A stretch of 34,219 nucleotides of DNA, taken from assembly GCA_900554635.1 (NCBI GenBank), contig USHY01000010.1, positions 1 through 34,219 on the forward strand, read 5' to 3'. Source of the stretch: an uncultured Clostridium sp. GTDB lineage: Bacteria > Bacillota > Clostridia > TANB77 > CAG-508. A program made the translations under genes and the position numbers. How positions within the stretch are numbered: the stretch's first letter is position 1; every line of letters starts with the position of its first letter. Under the pieces are notes generated by a model. The model searched no databases and was not told where the DNA came from. It saw only the letters and a list, made by a program, of their open reading frames with translations. This document shows, piece by piece, positions 6,463-14,367 of this stretch.

Positions 6463-6942
6463 ATGCCAAATCAAGCATATTCTTTTATAATATTTATTCT
6501 TAACGGACTAATAATTGGCTTAATATTTGATATATTTAGAATCTTTAGAAAATCCTTCAAAACACCAGATTTTATTACATACTTACAAGACTTTATATTT
6601 TGGATAATAGCAGGTTCAATATTACTATATTCAATATTCAAATTCAACAACGGGGAACTAAGATTATATATTTTTATAGGAATTTTACTTGGAGTATCAG
6701 CATATATATTGATTTTTAGTCGATTGTTTATAAAAATTTCTGTAGAAATAATAAACTTTGTAAAAAAGGTATTGTTCAACTTAATAGTTGTACCTACAAA
6801 ATTCGTTATTAAATTACTAAAAAAATCAATTTTAAACCCAATTATGTATATTACAAAAAAGATATTGTCACTTTTTAGATTTTTCCATAAAAAAATACAG
6901 TTCAATAAGATAAAAATCGGAAAAAAGAAGGATTTTGCTTAA
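6463..6942 (+). CDS. yabQ: Spore cortex protein YabQ
   Basis: Membrane protein required for spore cortex formation. The 159 aa begin with a hydrophobic segment and the family pattern GLIIGLIFDIFRIFRK, followed by QDFIFWIIAGSILLYSIF and GELRLYIFIGILLG, giving three or four membrane passes and a lysine-rich cytoplasmic tail. ATG follows GAAGGAG. It lies between yabP and divIC, as in Bacillus. The tail is longer and more basic than the membrane part would require. Confidence 0.9.
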   Translation: MPNQAYSFIIFILNGLIIGLIFDIFRIFRKSFKTPDFITYLQDFIFWIIAGSILLYSIFKFNNGELRLYIFIGILLGVSAYILIFSRLFIKISVEIINFVKKVLFNLIVVPTKFVIKLLKKSILNPIMYITKKILSLFRFFHKKIQFNKIKIGKKKDFA

Positions 6943-6997
6943 ATTTGTAGAATATTAATATAGATGGATTATTTATTAAATAATTAGGAGTTTACTA

Positions 6998-7270
6998 ATG
7001 AAATCAAAGAAAATTTGTAAGAAACTATTTTTAATAGTAATATCAATATATTTAGTATATATATTTGCCAGTCAACAAAAGGTATTAAATTCTTATAAAA
7101 GTGAGCAAGCATATTATTCTGAGCAAATTGATTCAAAAGTTGCTTATAAGGAATCCTTGTACAAAAAGAAAAACAATATAAATTCAGAAGAATATATTGA
7201 AGAAGCTGCAAGAGAGAAGTTAGATATGTATTTGCCTAATGAAAGAGTTTATATAGATACTAGCAAATAA
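6998..7270 (+). CDS. divIC: Septum formation initiator DivIC/FtsB family protein
   Basis: Bitopic division protein that joins FtsL and FtsQ/DivIB at the septum. The 90 aa hold a short basic N-terminus, one membrane segment (about 9-24, LFLIVISIYLVYIFA), a coiled-coil region (about 28-62) and the conserved end EEYIEEAAREKLDMYLPNERVYID, which is close to the family's ARExLGxxxPGE pattern. SD TAGGAG precedes ATG. The yabP-yabQ-divIC order is conserved in Firmicutes. A weak GC hairpin at 7272-7295 without a U-run follows. Confidence 0.9.
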   Translation: MKSKKICKKLFLIVISIYLVYIFASQQKVLNSYKSEQAYYSEQIDSKVAYKESLYKKKNNINSEEYIEEAAREKLDMYLPNERVYIDTSK

Positions 7271-7369
7271 AAGGTGGGTGTTTTTGCCTACCTTATGATT
7301 ATTTCTAAAGAGTTTATTTCGAATACTTTCCAAAAAAAATTATAATAAAATAATAGGGAGGAAATGATA

Positions 7370-8689
7370 ATGGAATTGGAAGAGTTATCTCTTATTGAAT
7401 TGAGAGAAAAAGCAAAGGATGAAGGAATAAAAAATACAACAAAATTTAAAAAGGAAGAGTTGATTTCTATTTTAAAAGAAAAATTAGGACAGGATAAACC
7501 AAATGCTTCAACTGAAAATACTGAATTTAAAGAAGTTATTACAGAAGAAGGATATAAACTTACAAGTGAAGGCGATGAAGTTGTAGAAGGAATACTAGAA
7601 GTTCTACCTGATGGCTATGGATTTCTTAGAGGTGAAAATTATTTGCCAACACCTAAAGATGTATATGTTTCACCAATTCAAATAAAACGATTCAGACTAG
7701 ATACTGGAGATATGGTAAAGGGAATAAAAAGAACTCCAAAAGAAGGAGAAAAATTCCCAGCATTAATATTCGTAGGGGCTGTAAATGGCGAACATCCAGA
7801 AAAAGCAATGAAAAGGCGCTCTTTCGATGATTTAATCCCTATATATCCTCAAGAAAGAATCAAGCTTGAAACTACTTCAAATGAATATACAATGAGAATG
7901 ATGGACTTGCTATGTCCAATAGGAAAAGGCCAAAGAGGAATGATTGTTGCTCCACCTAAAGCAGGAAAAACAACAATTCTAAAGAAAATAGCAAATAGCA
8001 TTACTGCAAATAATCCTGATTTAGAGTTAATAGTATTATTAATAGATGAAAGACCAGAAGAAGTAACAGATATGAAGCGTTCTATTAAAGGTGATGTTAT
8101 TTATTCAACTTTTGACGAATTACCAGAACATCATGTTAAAGTTGCAGAAATGGTACTTGAAAGAGGAAAGAGGTTAGTTGAACAACACAAAGATGTTGTA
8201 ATATTATTAGACAGTATTACAAGGCTTGCAAGAGCTTACAACTTAGTAGTCCCAGCTTCTGGAAGAACACTATCAGGAGGTCTTGACCCTGCAGCTCTTC
8301 ATAAACCAAAAAGATTCTTTGGCGCAGCAAGAAACACAGAAGATGCTGGAAGTTTAACAATACTAGCAACAGCATTAGTTGAAACCGGAAGTAGAATGGA
8401 TGATGTTATATTCGAAGAGTTCAAAGGAACAGGAAACATGGAAGTTCACCTAGATAGAGCTCTATCAGAAAAGCGTATATTCCCTGCAATTGATATAAAT
8501 AAATCTGGAACAAGAAAAGAAGAATTACTACTTTCAAAAGAGGAATTAGATACAATCTTTGCACTTAGAAAAGCAATGTCAAATATGAACACTCAAGAAA
8601 TGACAGAACAAATTATGGAACAAATTGTTACAACAAAAAATAATGCAGAATTTTTAGAAAGAGTAAATATCTTTCTTAAAAATTCTTAG
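7370..8689 (+). CDS. rho: Transcription termination factor Rho
   Basis: Hexameric RNA-dependent ATPase that terminates transcription. The domains in order are an N-terminal Rho_N helical domain (LSLIELREKAKDEGI), the cold-shock-like RNA-binding domain (VLPDGYGFLR and YVSPIQIKRF), and the ATPase core with Walker A PPKAGKTT (about residue 195), Walker B VVILLDSITRLARAYN and the R-loop region DPAALHKPKRFFGAARN. The length of about 439 aa is standard. ATG 7370 has GGGAGG 8 nt upstream; an earlier in-frame ATG at 7364 is only 2 nt from that site. No promoter is obvious in the 93 bp after divIC, so it may be read from the upstream cluster. Confidence 0.97.
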   Translation: MELEELSLIELREKAKDEGIKNTTKFKKEELISILKEKLGQDKPNASTENTEFKEVITEEGYKLTSEGDEVVEGILEVLPDGYGFLRGENYLPTPKDVYVSPIQIKRFRLDTGDMVKGIKRTPKEGEKFPALIFVGAVNGEHPEKAMKRRSFDDLIPIYPQERIKLETTSNEYTMRMMDLLCPIGKGQRGMIVAPPKAGKTTILKKIANSITANNPDLELIVLLIDERPEEVTDMKRSIKGDVIYSTFDELPEHHVKVAEMVLERGKRLVEQHKDVVILLDSITRLARAYNLVVPASGRTLSGGLDPAALHKPKRFFGAARNTEDAGSLTILATALVETGSRMDDVIFEEFKGTGNMEVHLDRALSEKRIFPAIDINKSGTRKEELLLSKEELDTIFALRKAMSNMNTQEMTEQIMEQIVTTKNNAEFLERVNIFLKNS

Positions 8690-8734
8690 ATCGCAAGATG
8701 GTTTATTTAAATTAATTAAATAAGAGGATTTTAT

Positions 8735-9532
8735 ATGAAAAAATTTTCAAAAATAATGAGAAAAAAATATAAAGAAACAAATAAAAAATCAATTGCAATT
8801 TACTTAATATTAAGGCTATTTGTTATTTTAAGTATGATATTTCAAATAGTATGTGGTAACATATCGAACGTTTTAATGTGTATTTTAGCATTAATATTAT
8901 TTACAATACCAACAATAATTTCTGAAAAGTTTAAAATAGGCATTCCAAGCCTATTAGAAGGCATTATATATATTTTTATATATTCAACTGCAATATTAGG
9001 GGAGATAAATAATTTTTATGGTATTATACCATTTTGGGATACAATACTACACACATTAAATGGATTTATATGTGCTGGTATAGGGTTTTCATTAGTTGAT
9101 TTATTAAATCAAAATAGCAATAGTTTTAATTTATCACCTTTATATATAGCTATAGTTGCATTTTGTTTTTCTATGACAGTAGGTATATTATGGGAATTTT
9201 TCGAATTTTCAGCAGATAATATTGCTAAAACTGATATGCAAAAAGATAGAATAGTTACAGAAATCTCATCAGTTTTAATAAATAAAAATAATGCAAATAT
9301 ACCAATTAAAGTAAAAAACATTGAAAAGACAGAAATTTATTCAAAAGATGGTACTATTACAATAATAGAAAATGGTTATTTAGACATTGGATTAATAGAT
9401 ACAATAAAAGACTTGTTTGTCAATTTCTTGGGAGCAGTAACTTTTAGTATAATAGGATTTTTATATGTTAAAAATAGAGAAAGATATAAGTTTGCAGAGA
9501 AATTTATTCCTAAAAAAGGAATAGATAAATAA
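8735..9532 (+). CDS. Polytopic membrane protein, DUF2238/YjdF-like
   Basis: 265-aa membrane protein of unknown function. It has a basic N-terminus and about six hydrophobic segments (about 21-40, 43-58, 72-87, 100-125, 136-153, 231-246). The conserved polar residues within or next to them recall the DUF2238 family: WDTILHTLNGF, GILWEFFEFSADN and a late DTIKDLFVNFLGA. A soluble loop of about 60 residues before the last segment has beta character. ATG follows AAGAGGA. It lies 45 bp after rho with no terminator between, and a clear terminator follows, so it probably ends this operon. Confidence 0.65.
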   Translation: MKKFSKIMRKKYKETNKKSIAIYLILRLFVILSMIFQIVCGNISNVLMCILALILFTIPTIISEKFKIGIPSLLEGIIYIFIYSTAILGEINNFYGIIPFWDTILHTLNGFICAGIGFSLVDLLNQNSNSFNLSPLYIAIVAFCFSMTVGILWEFFEFSADNIAKTDMQKDRIVTEISSVLINKNNANIPIKVKNIEKTEIYSKDGTITIIENGYLDIGLIDTIKDLFVNFLGAVTFSIIGFLYVKNRERYKFAEKFIPKKGIDK

Positions 9533-9566
9533 ATTTATTAGATTAAATCTATAAATTAAATTTAGT

Positions 9567-9596
9567 AAAAGAGGTTTAGTAGTAAGCCTCTTTTTT
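9567..9596 (+). terminator. Terminator after the DUF2238-like gene
   Basis: 12-bp stem with one G-T pair (9567-9578 with 9583-9594), a tight 4-nt loop and TTTTTT at its 3' side. Confidence 0.85.
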
Positions 9597-9982
9597 AAAT
9601 TGTTTTAATTAAAAAAGAAGGAGAGGAGAATAAAAGCACATACAACTTTGCACAAAATCAAAGTTTTGTGCAAAGGGGTGTAGAAATAAAGTATATTAAG
9701 CTCCTTTCCAAGGTCTTACCTACAATTTATTGCTACTACTAACCTTTAAAGCTTTATTAGTTTAGTTCCAGCTATTTGTTCCTAGAATCAATTTTAAGCC
9801 ACTTTTTTAATTTATCTTTATAATTTTACATCTAAATATTTTTTTATTTAAAATTTAATTTTGCCACTTAATAATTTTTGTTTCATATTATATTTTAGAT
9901 AAATTTTTTCAAAAATCCTCAAACTGGCTAATTCTCTATATTTGTCGTATTTTGGTGACAACAAACTATATGTCTAAAAAAT
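9597..9982. other. Non-coding stretch of about 390 bp
   Basis: Apart from the 12-bp hairpin at 9646-9675 I see no gene. An unused GGAGAGGAG stands at 9619-9628 without a matching frame. A 38-codon minus-strand frame (9848-9964) opens with TTG but has no ribosome binding site. It may be gene debris next to the accessory genes that follow. Confidence 0.4.
9646..9675. repeat. Perfect 12-bp inverted repeat
   Basis: CTTTGCACAAAA pairs exactly with TTTTGTGCAAAG around the loop TCAAAG. No U-run follows on either strand, so it is not an ordinary terminator. It could be a protein-binding site, the tip of an RNA or a remnant of a mobile element. Confidence 0.6.
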
Positions 9983-10021
9983 AAAAACGCCTTAAAATCG
10001 ATTCTCGTGCGTCGTTTTTTT
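9983..10021 (-). terminator. Terminator downstream of the 172-aa gene, possibly bidirectional
   Basis: AAAAACG (9983-9989) pairs with CGTTTTT (10013-10019) with a small internal CGATTCTCG fold. T-runs occur on both sides, so it can act for the minus-strand gene ending at 10057 and against readthrough from the left. Confidence 0.55.
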
Positions 10022-10056
10022 GAGCAATTTTTACATTTATTTATATATGTATAGTA

Positions 10057-10575
10057 TTAATTATTTTCGGTTTCTAATAGTCCTAATACATAACCAATAA
10101 AGCTTGATAGTTGGTTATTATCAATACTTCCATAATTATTGTGTCGTTTTTGACCTTCTGGAGTAATTAAAAATTCGCCTATATGCCAGCATAATTCATG
10201 TGTCATTATTTTTTCAGAATATTCTAATGTAAAGTATCTTGGCATATTTTTAGTTAGAGCTAAAGCAACATATTTGCTAGCTGCATCTCTATATTCATAG
10301 TCTGGAAATGTAAAGAAAAATATATTTGTTCCATTTTCAGTTTTATGTAAAGTTACATCAAAATCATTTATAGTTACATTTTTATTTAAGTCTTTAAGAA
10401 ATATTCTTTCATCATTTTTTAAGTTTTCTTTTAAATCATTCCATTCCTGTAAAAGATGCATTTTCATAACATTAGGACCTTGTAATAAAATTGAATAATA
10501 ATATATCACATATTTATAATTAATTAGATTATTTTTTAATTTTTTTTCATAAATTAATTTTATGGCCAAGCACAA
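10057..10575 (-). CDS. Hypothetical protein, unrecognised
   Basis: 172 aa of unknown function. The start is TTG at 10575, chosen because a perfect GGGAGGAGG stands 7 nt upstream; the next ATG codons at about residues 36-38 have no comparable site. The first 35 residues are basic and tyrosine-rich and look unlike the rest. The remainder is an acidic/aromatic soluble domain with FFFTFPDYEYRDAASKYVALAL, YFTLEYSEKIMTHELCWHIGEFL and a C-terminal helix SSFIGYVLGLLETEN. The HELCWH string has one residue too many for a zinc HExxH site. It diverges from the recombinase gene and forms part of an accessory-looking patch. Confidence 0.65.
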   Translation of the reverse strand: MCLAIKLIYEKKLKNNLINYKYVIYYYSILLQGPNVMKMHLLQEWNDLKENLKNDERIFLKDLNKNVTINDFDVTLHKTENGTNIFFFTFPDYEYRDAASKYVALALTKNMPRYFTLEYSEKIMTHELCWHIGEFLITPEGQKRHNNYGSIDNNQLSSFIGYVLGLLETENN

Positions 10576-10630
10576 ATGTTCGCCTCCTCCCTACTCTATT
10601 TGTTTTTTTGCATATTTATAGATAAAATTC

Positions 10631-10659
10631 TTGCAAATTAGTGTTTTTTATTATATAAA
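10631..10659 (+). promoter_or_regulatory. Promoter of the tyrosine recombinase gene
   Basis: TTGCAA (10631-10636), a 17-bp spacer and TATAAA (10654-10659), 21 bp ahead of the recombinase ATG. Confidence 0.55.
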
Positions 10660-10680
10660 TATATGTGAGGTGTTTTACAA

Positions 10681-11658
10681 ATGATTAGTCGTGATGAGAA
10701 TCCTGATTTTCTTAACTCTTTTTTGGATTATACTATTACTATACTTAATAAGTCCCCTAATAGTGTTAAAGAGTATAATTATGATATAGCTAATTTTCTT
10801 AAATATATGAAAAAACAGTTTAAGTTGGCTGATGAAGCAAATTATAAAGTTGTTAAAATAAATGATATGACAGTTGATACATTAAAAAGAGTTACTCTAC
10901 AAGATATTCATGGTTATGTGTCATATATGGCTCGAGAGCTAAAAAGTAGCCCTGCTACAAGAGCTAGAAAAATATCTTCTATAAGAGTATTTTTTAAATA
11001 TCTAACAAGTAAAGCAAAATTGCTTGAAGTTAATCCTGCTCAGGATTTGGAGACTCCTAAGTTAGGAAAAAGGATGCCTAAATATCTTTCATTAGAAGAA
11101 AGTAAAAAGCTTTTAGAAGTAACTCAAAATGAAGATAATAGAAATAATGTAAGAGATTATGCAATTATTACATTATTCTTAAATTGTGGTATGCGTTTAT
11201 CAGAATTAGTTGGAATTAATATCAGTAACATTGATTTTACTGAAAGCAAGATGACAGTTATTGGTAAAGGCAACAAGGAACGCACTATTTTCCTTAATAA
11301 GGCGTGTATGAATGCTGTAACGAGTTATTTATCTATTAGACCACATGATAAGGTTAAAAACGATTCTCGTGATGCACTGTTCTTAAGTGAAAGAAAGGAA
11401 AGAATTAGTAACCGTTCTGTTCAAGATATAGTAAAAAAAGAATTAGGAAAAGCTGGATTAGATACTAAAAAGTATTCTGTACATAAATTAAGGCATACTG
11501 CTGCAACTCTTATGTATCAATATGGTGATGTTGATATTAGAGCTTTGCAGGAACTACTTGGGCATGAAAGTATATCTACTACTGAGATATATACACATGT
11601 AAATGATGAGAGAGTTCGTGATGCTGTTGAGAATAATCCTTTAGCAAATTTCCAATAA
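10681..11658 (+). CDS. Tyrosine recombinase, XerC/XerD-like
   Basis: 325-aa DNA strand-exchange enzyme. An N-terminal SAM-like core-binding domain (about 10-115) precedes the catalytic domain with the complete set R172 (GMRLSE), K196 (GKGNKE), H268 and R271 (HKLRHT), H295 (GHESIST) and the nucleophile Y304 (TEIYTHV). It is about 30 residues longer than XerD at 16797 because of an insert after residue 45 (about 45-75). This could be the XerC partner for chromosome dimer resolution, or a recombinase of a small mobile element. I found no att-like direct repeats around it. ATG has a GAGGTG site 11 nt upstream. Its stop overlaps the terminator shared with the convergent gene. Confidence 0.9.
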   Translation: MISRDENPDFLNSFLDYTITILNKSPNSVKEYNYDIANFLKYMKKQFKLADEANYKVVKINDMTVDTLKRVTLQDIHGYVSYMARELKSSPATRARKISSIRVFFKYLTSKAKLLEVNPAQDLETPKLGKRMPKYLSLEESKKLLEVTQNEDNRNNVRDYAIITLFLNCGMRLSELVGINISNIDFTESKMTVIGKGNKERTIFLNKACMNAVTSYLSIRPHDKVKNDSRDALFLSERKERISNRSVQDIVKKELGKAGLDTKKYSVHKLRHTAATLMYQYGDVDIRALQELLGHESISTTEIYTHVNDERVRDAVENNPLANFQ

Positions 11659-11684
11659 AAAAATGGGCTTTTACCCATTTTTTT
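11657..11684. terminator. Bidirectional terminator between recombinase and membrane-anchored protein
   Basis: AAAAAAATGGG (11657-11667) pairs with CCCATTTTTTT (11674-11684). A- and T-runs on both flanks serve both convergent genes; the stem overlaps both stop codons. Confidence 0.85.
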
Positions 11685-12648
11685 ATCTTTCAAAATCATC
11701 ATCACTTAACACTTTTTCATTTTCATAATTATAATATTTACCATCAGTTGTTTTTAAACATGTTGTTCCATTATGTGTAGATAAATTATAACCCTTGGCT
11801 GTCATTTTAGTTTTTGTCTCTTTATATGTTTTTAAAGCTCTATCAAAAATATCTTGATCATAAAAGCCATTAAGTTTTAATTTAACATTTGGATCTCTTT
11901 CAAGTTTGGCAATCTTAGCTTGGCTAATTAATGTAAATAAATCTCGTGGAATTTCATTGTAATTTGAATTTTGACCACATCTTGATTCTAAATTAGAATT
12001 AGGTGTATTGACTCTTAGAGTCCAACCTTTTGAATCTTTTTGTCCTCTCATTATTTTTTCTTGTTCATATTCGGTATCTCCTCTTAAGGTCATAGAAATA
12101 TTAACATTGTCGATACTTGTATTCTCACCATCTGCAAATAAAGCTCTTAAGGTGTCTACATTAAAATCAACTAAGTCATCTATTCTGTCTTCAATTTGTG
12201 CTTTTAATTCTGGTGTTGGTTTTTTTATATATTCATCTACTATTTCATCTATATCCGTATTTTCAAGAACCTTATAAAGTGCTGTGTGAGGTGTGCTTGC
12301 TTGAGTTGCAAAATTAGAACCATCAAAATAAAAATTTCCTTCTTCAGATTCTTCTATTAATTCTTTTTGCGCCTCAGCTTTAATTTGTTCTTGAACAGAA
12401 GTTGTTTCGTATCTATGTTGCTGTATTCTAGGAACTGCAATTGTTGTTCCTAAAGTAGCTAATGCTAATGTAAGTATAGCAGTTTTTGTAGTTGTCCATC
12501 TCTTATTATTTCTTACTGTAGGAGCTTTTATATTTCTTCTCCTTGTTTGATTTCTATTATTATATGTATATGTATTATTTATATTATTTGTATTGTTTGA
12601 TTTAGGCTGTAATTCCTTGCAGAATTCTCTATGATTTCTATTTTCCAT
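11683..12648 (-). CDS. Asn-rich membrane-anchored protein of unknown function
   Basis: 321 aa. The cytoplasmic N-terminus (about 1-50) is rich in Asn, Thr and Arg (NNTNNINNTYTYNNRNQTRRR). It is followed by one membrane segment (about 53-71, TAILTLALATLGTTIAVP) that is not cleaved, so the large C-terminal part should lie outside the cell. That part has helical and charged stretches (TPELKAQIEDRIDDLVDF) and two Cys (SRCGQ and TTCLK) that could form a disulphide. I recognise no domain. ATG follows GAAAGGTGG. A strong promoter shared back to back with guaA drives it. Confidence 0.75.
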   Translation of the reverse strand: MENRNHREFCKELQPKSNNTNNINNTYTYNNRNQTRRRNIKAPTVRNNKRWTTTKTAILTLALATLGTTIAVPRIQQHRYETTSVQEQIKAEAQKELIEESEEGNFYFDGSNFATQASTPHTALYKVLENTDIDEIVDEYIKKPTPELKAQIEDRIDDLVDFNVDTLRALFADGENTSIDNVNISMTLRGDTEYEQEKIMRGQKDSKGWTLRVNTPNSNLESRCGQNSNYNEIPRDLFTLISQAKIAKLERDPNVKLKLNGFYDQDIFDRALKTYKETKTKMTAKGYNLSTHNGTTCLKTTDGKYYNYENEKVLSDDDFER

Positions 12649-12680
12649 AAAAATACCACCTTTCTCTATTACATAAATAA

Positions 12681-12709
12681 ATTATACCATTTTGCAAAAA
12701 AATATGCAA
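12681..12709 (-). promoter_or_regulatory. Promoter of the Asn-rich membrane protein gene
   Basis: On the minus strand TTGCAT (12709-12704), a 17-bp spacer and a perfect TATAAT (12686-12681). Confidence 0.65.
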
Positions 12710-12713
12710 ATTT

Positions 12714-12742
12714 TTGAATTTTTGGTGAATTTGTGTTACAAT
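12714..12742 (+). promoter_or_regulatory. Promoter of guaA
   Basis: TTGAAT (12714-12719), a 17-bp spacer and TACAAT (12737-12742), 36 bp before the guaA ATG. Its -35 box is only 4 bp from that of the divergent promoter. The short leader leaves no room for a purine riboswitch. Confidence 0.65.
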
Positions 12743-12778
12743 TGTTAAAGATGTAATTATTTTAGGAGGTTATTATAT

Positions 12779-14317
12779 ATGAATGATAATGAAACAGTTG
12801 TAATTTTAGACTTTTATGGTCAATATAATCAATTAATAGCAAGGCGTGTTAGAGAATGTAATGTATATTCTGTAGTAATGCCTTATGATACACCAATTGA
12901 AAAAATAAAAAGTTTGAACCCTAAGGGAATTATCTTTACTGGTGGACCTGCAAGTGTTTATGAAGAGGGTTCTCCAAGATGTGATGAAAGTATTTTCAAC
13001 CTAGGTATTCCTATTTTAGGCATATGCTATGGAATGCAACTTATGAGTACTGTTATGGGTGGGAATGTAAAAAAAGGTGTTAAACGCGAATATGGCGAAA
13101 TTGAAGTAGCTTTGACAGCCTCTTCTCCTCTATTTGTTGGTTTACCTGAAAAAAATGTATGCCTTATGAGTCACACTGACTTAGTAGATAAAATGCCTGA
13201 TGGTTTTGAGGTAATTGCTAATACTTCTAATTGCCCTATTGCTGGTATGCAAAATATAGAAAAAGGTTTTTATGGTATTCAATTCCATCCAGAAGTTAAT
13301 AATACTTGTAATGGTACTACTATTATTAGAAACTTTTTATATAATGTTTGTAAATGTTCAGGAGATTGGAAAATGTCTTCATTTGTTGAGGATTCTATAA
13401 ATAAATTAAAAGAGAAGATTGGAGATAAAAAAGTACTTTGTGCTCTTTCTGGCGGTGTAGACTCTTCTGTGGCAGCTGTATTGCTTCATAAAGCTGTTGG
13501 AAAGAATCTTACATGTATATTTGTTGACCACGGCCTTTTAAGAAAAAACGAAGCTGATGAAGTTGAACATGTTTTCAAAAATCAATTTGATATAAATTTA
13601 ATTAGAGTTAACGCTCAAGATAGATTTTTAAGCAAACTTGCTGGTCATTCTGAACCTGAAGAGAAAAGAAAAATTATTGGTGAAGAATTTATTAGAGTGT
13701 TTGAGGAAGAAGCTAAAAAAATTGGAACTGTTGATTTTCTTGTTCAAGGTACTATTTACCCTGATGTTATTGAAAGTGGTCATGGTAAAGCTGCAGTTAT
13801 AAAGAGTCATCATAATGTTGGTGGTTTGCCAGACTATGTTGATTTTAAAGAGATAATTGAGCCTTTAAGAGACTTATTTAAAGATGAAGTTCGTAAAACC
13901 GGTTTAGAGCTTGGCATTCCTGAAAAATTAGTGTTTAGGCAACCTTTCCCTGGTCCTGGTTTAGCAATTAGAGTTATTGGCGAGATTACTAAAGAGAAGA
14001 TAGAAATATTGCAAGAAGCGGATTATATTTTTAGAGAGGAAATTGCAAAAGCCGGTTTAGATAGAACTTTGAACCAATACTTTGCTGTACTAACAAATTT
14101 AAAATCAGTCGGTGTTATGGGAGATGGTAGAACTTATGACTATACTGTAGCCCTTCGCTCTGTTACAACTACAGATTTTATGACAGCCACATGGAGTAAA
14201 ATTCCTTATGAAATATTAGAAAAAGTTTCTAGTAGAATTGTAAATGAAGTTAAACATGTAAATAGAGTTGTTTATGATATTACATCTAAACCACCAGCTA
14301 CAATTGAGTGGGAATAA
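12779..14317 (+). CDS. guaA: GMP synthase (glutamine-hydrolysing)
   Basis: Converts XMP to GMP with glutamine and ATP, the last step of guanine nucleotide synthesis. The N-terminal class I glutaminase domain has the nucleophile C83 in GICYGMQ and the HPE motif in IQFHPEV. The ATP pyrophosphatase domain follows with the P-loop SGGVDSSVAA, and the C-terminal dimerisation domain ends in the typical PPATIEWE. The 512-aa length is standard. The usual DFGSQY near the start reads DFYGQY here. ATG follows TTAGGAGG. It is convergent with guaB, with one unrelated gene between them. Confidence 0.98.
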   Translation: MNDNETVVILDFYGQYNQLIARRVRECNVYSVVMPYDTPIEKIKSLNPKGIIFTGGPASVYEEGSPRCDESIFNLGIPILGICYGMQLMSTVMGGNVKKGVKREYGEIEVALTASSPLFVGLPEKNVCLMSHTDLVDKMPDGFEVIANTSNCPIAGMQNIEKGFYGIQFHPEVNNTCNGTTIIRNFLYNVCKCSGDWKMSSFVEDSINKLKEKIGDKKVLCALSGGVDSSVAAVLLHKAVGKNLTCIFVDHGLLRKNEADEVEHVFKNQFDINLIRVNAQDRFLSKLAGHSEPEEKRKIIGEEFIRVFEEEAKKIGTVDFLVQGTIYPDVIESGHGKAAVIKSHHNVGGLPDYVDFKEIIEPLRDLFKDEVRKTGLELGIPEKLVFRQPFPGPGLAIRVIGEITKEKIEILQEADYIFREEIAKAGLDRTLNQYFAVLTNLKSVGVMGDGRTYDYTVALRSVTTTDFMTATWSKIPYEILEKVSSRIVNEVKHVNRVVYDITSKPPATIEWE

Positions 14318-14367
14318 AAAAGAAAAAGGCAATGAGCTAATAAGCTTTTTTGCCTTTTTCTTTTTTT
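14316..14367. terminator. Bidirectional terminator after guaA
   Basis: Long stem AAAAAAGAAAAAGGCA with TGCCTTTTTCTTTTTT (14316-14331 with 14351-14366), plus an inner AGCT-AGCT pair. T-runs on both strands serve guaA and the convergent gene. Confidence 0.85.

Noticed and set aside
9848..9964. 38-codon minus-strand frame with protein-like composition (KYDKYRELASLRIFEKIY).
   Set aside because: It opens with TTG without a ribosome binding site and lies in AT-rich DNA downstream of a terminator; too weak to call a gene.
10140..10210. HELCWH in the 172-aa protein as a zinc metallopeptidase HExxH motif.
   Set aside because: The spacing is HExxxH, and no further ligand or family context supports a peptidase.
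10681..11658. Recombinase as a prophage or integrative-element integrase.
   Set aside because: No att-like repeats, tRNA target, excisionase or phage genes are visible nearby; the XerC role remains as likely.
12714..12778. Purine riboswitch in front of guaA.
   Set aside because: The predicted leader is only about 30 nt, too short for an aptamer, and has no terminator.
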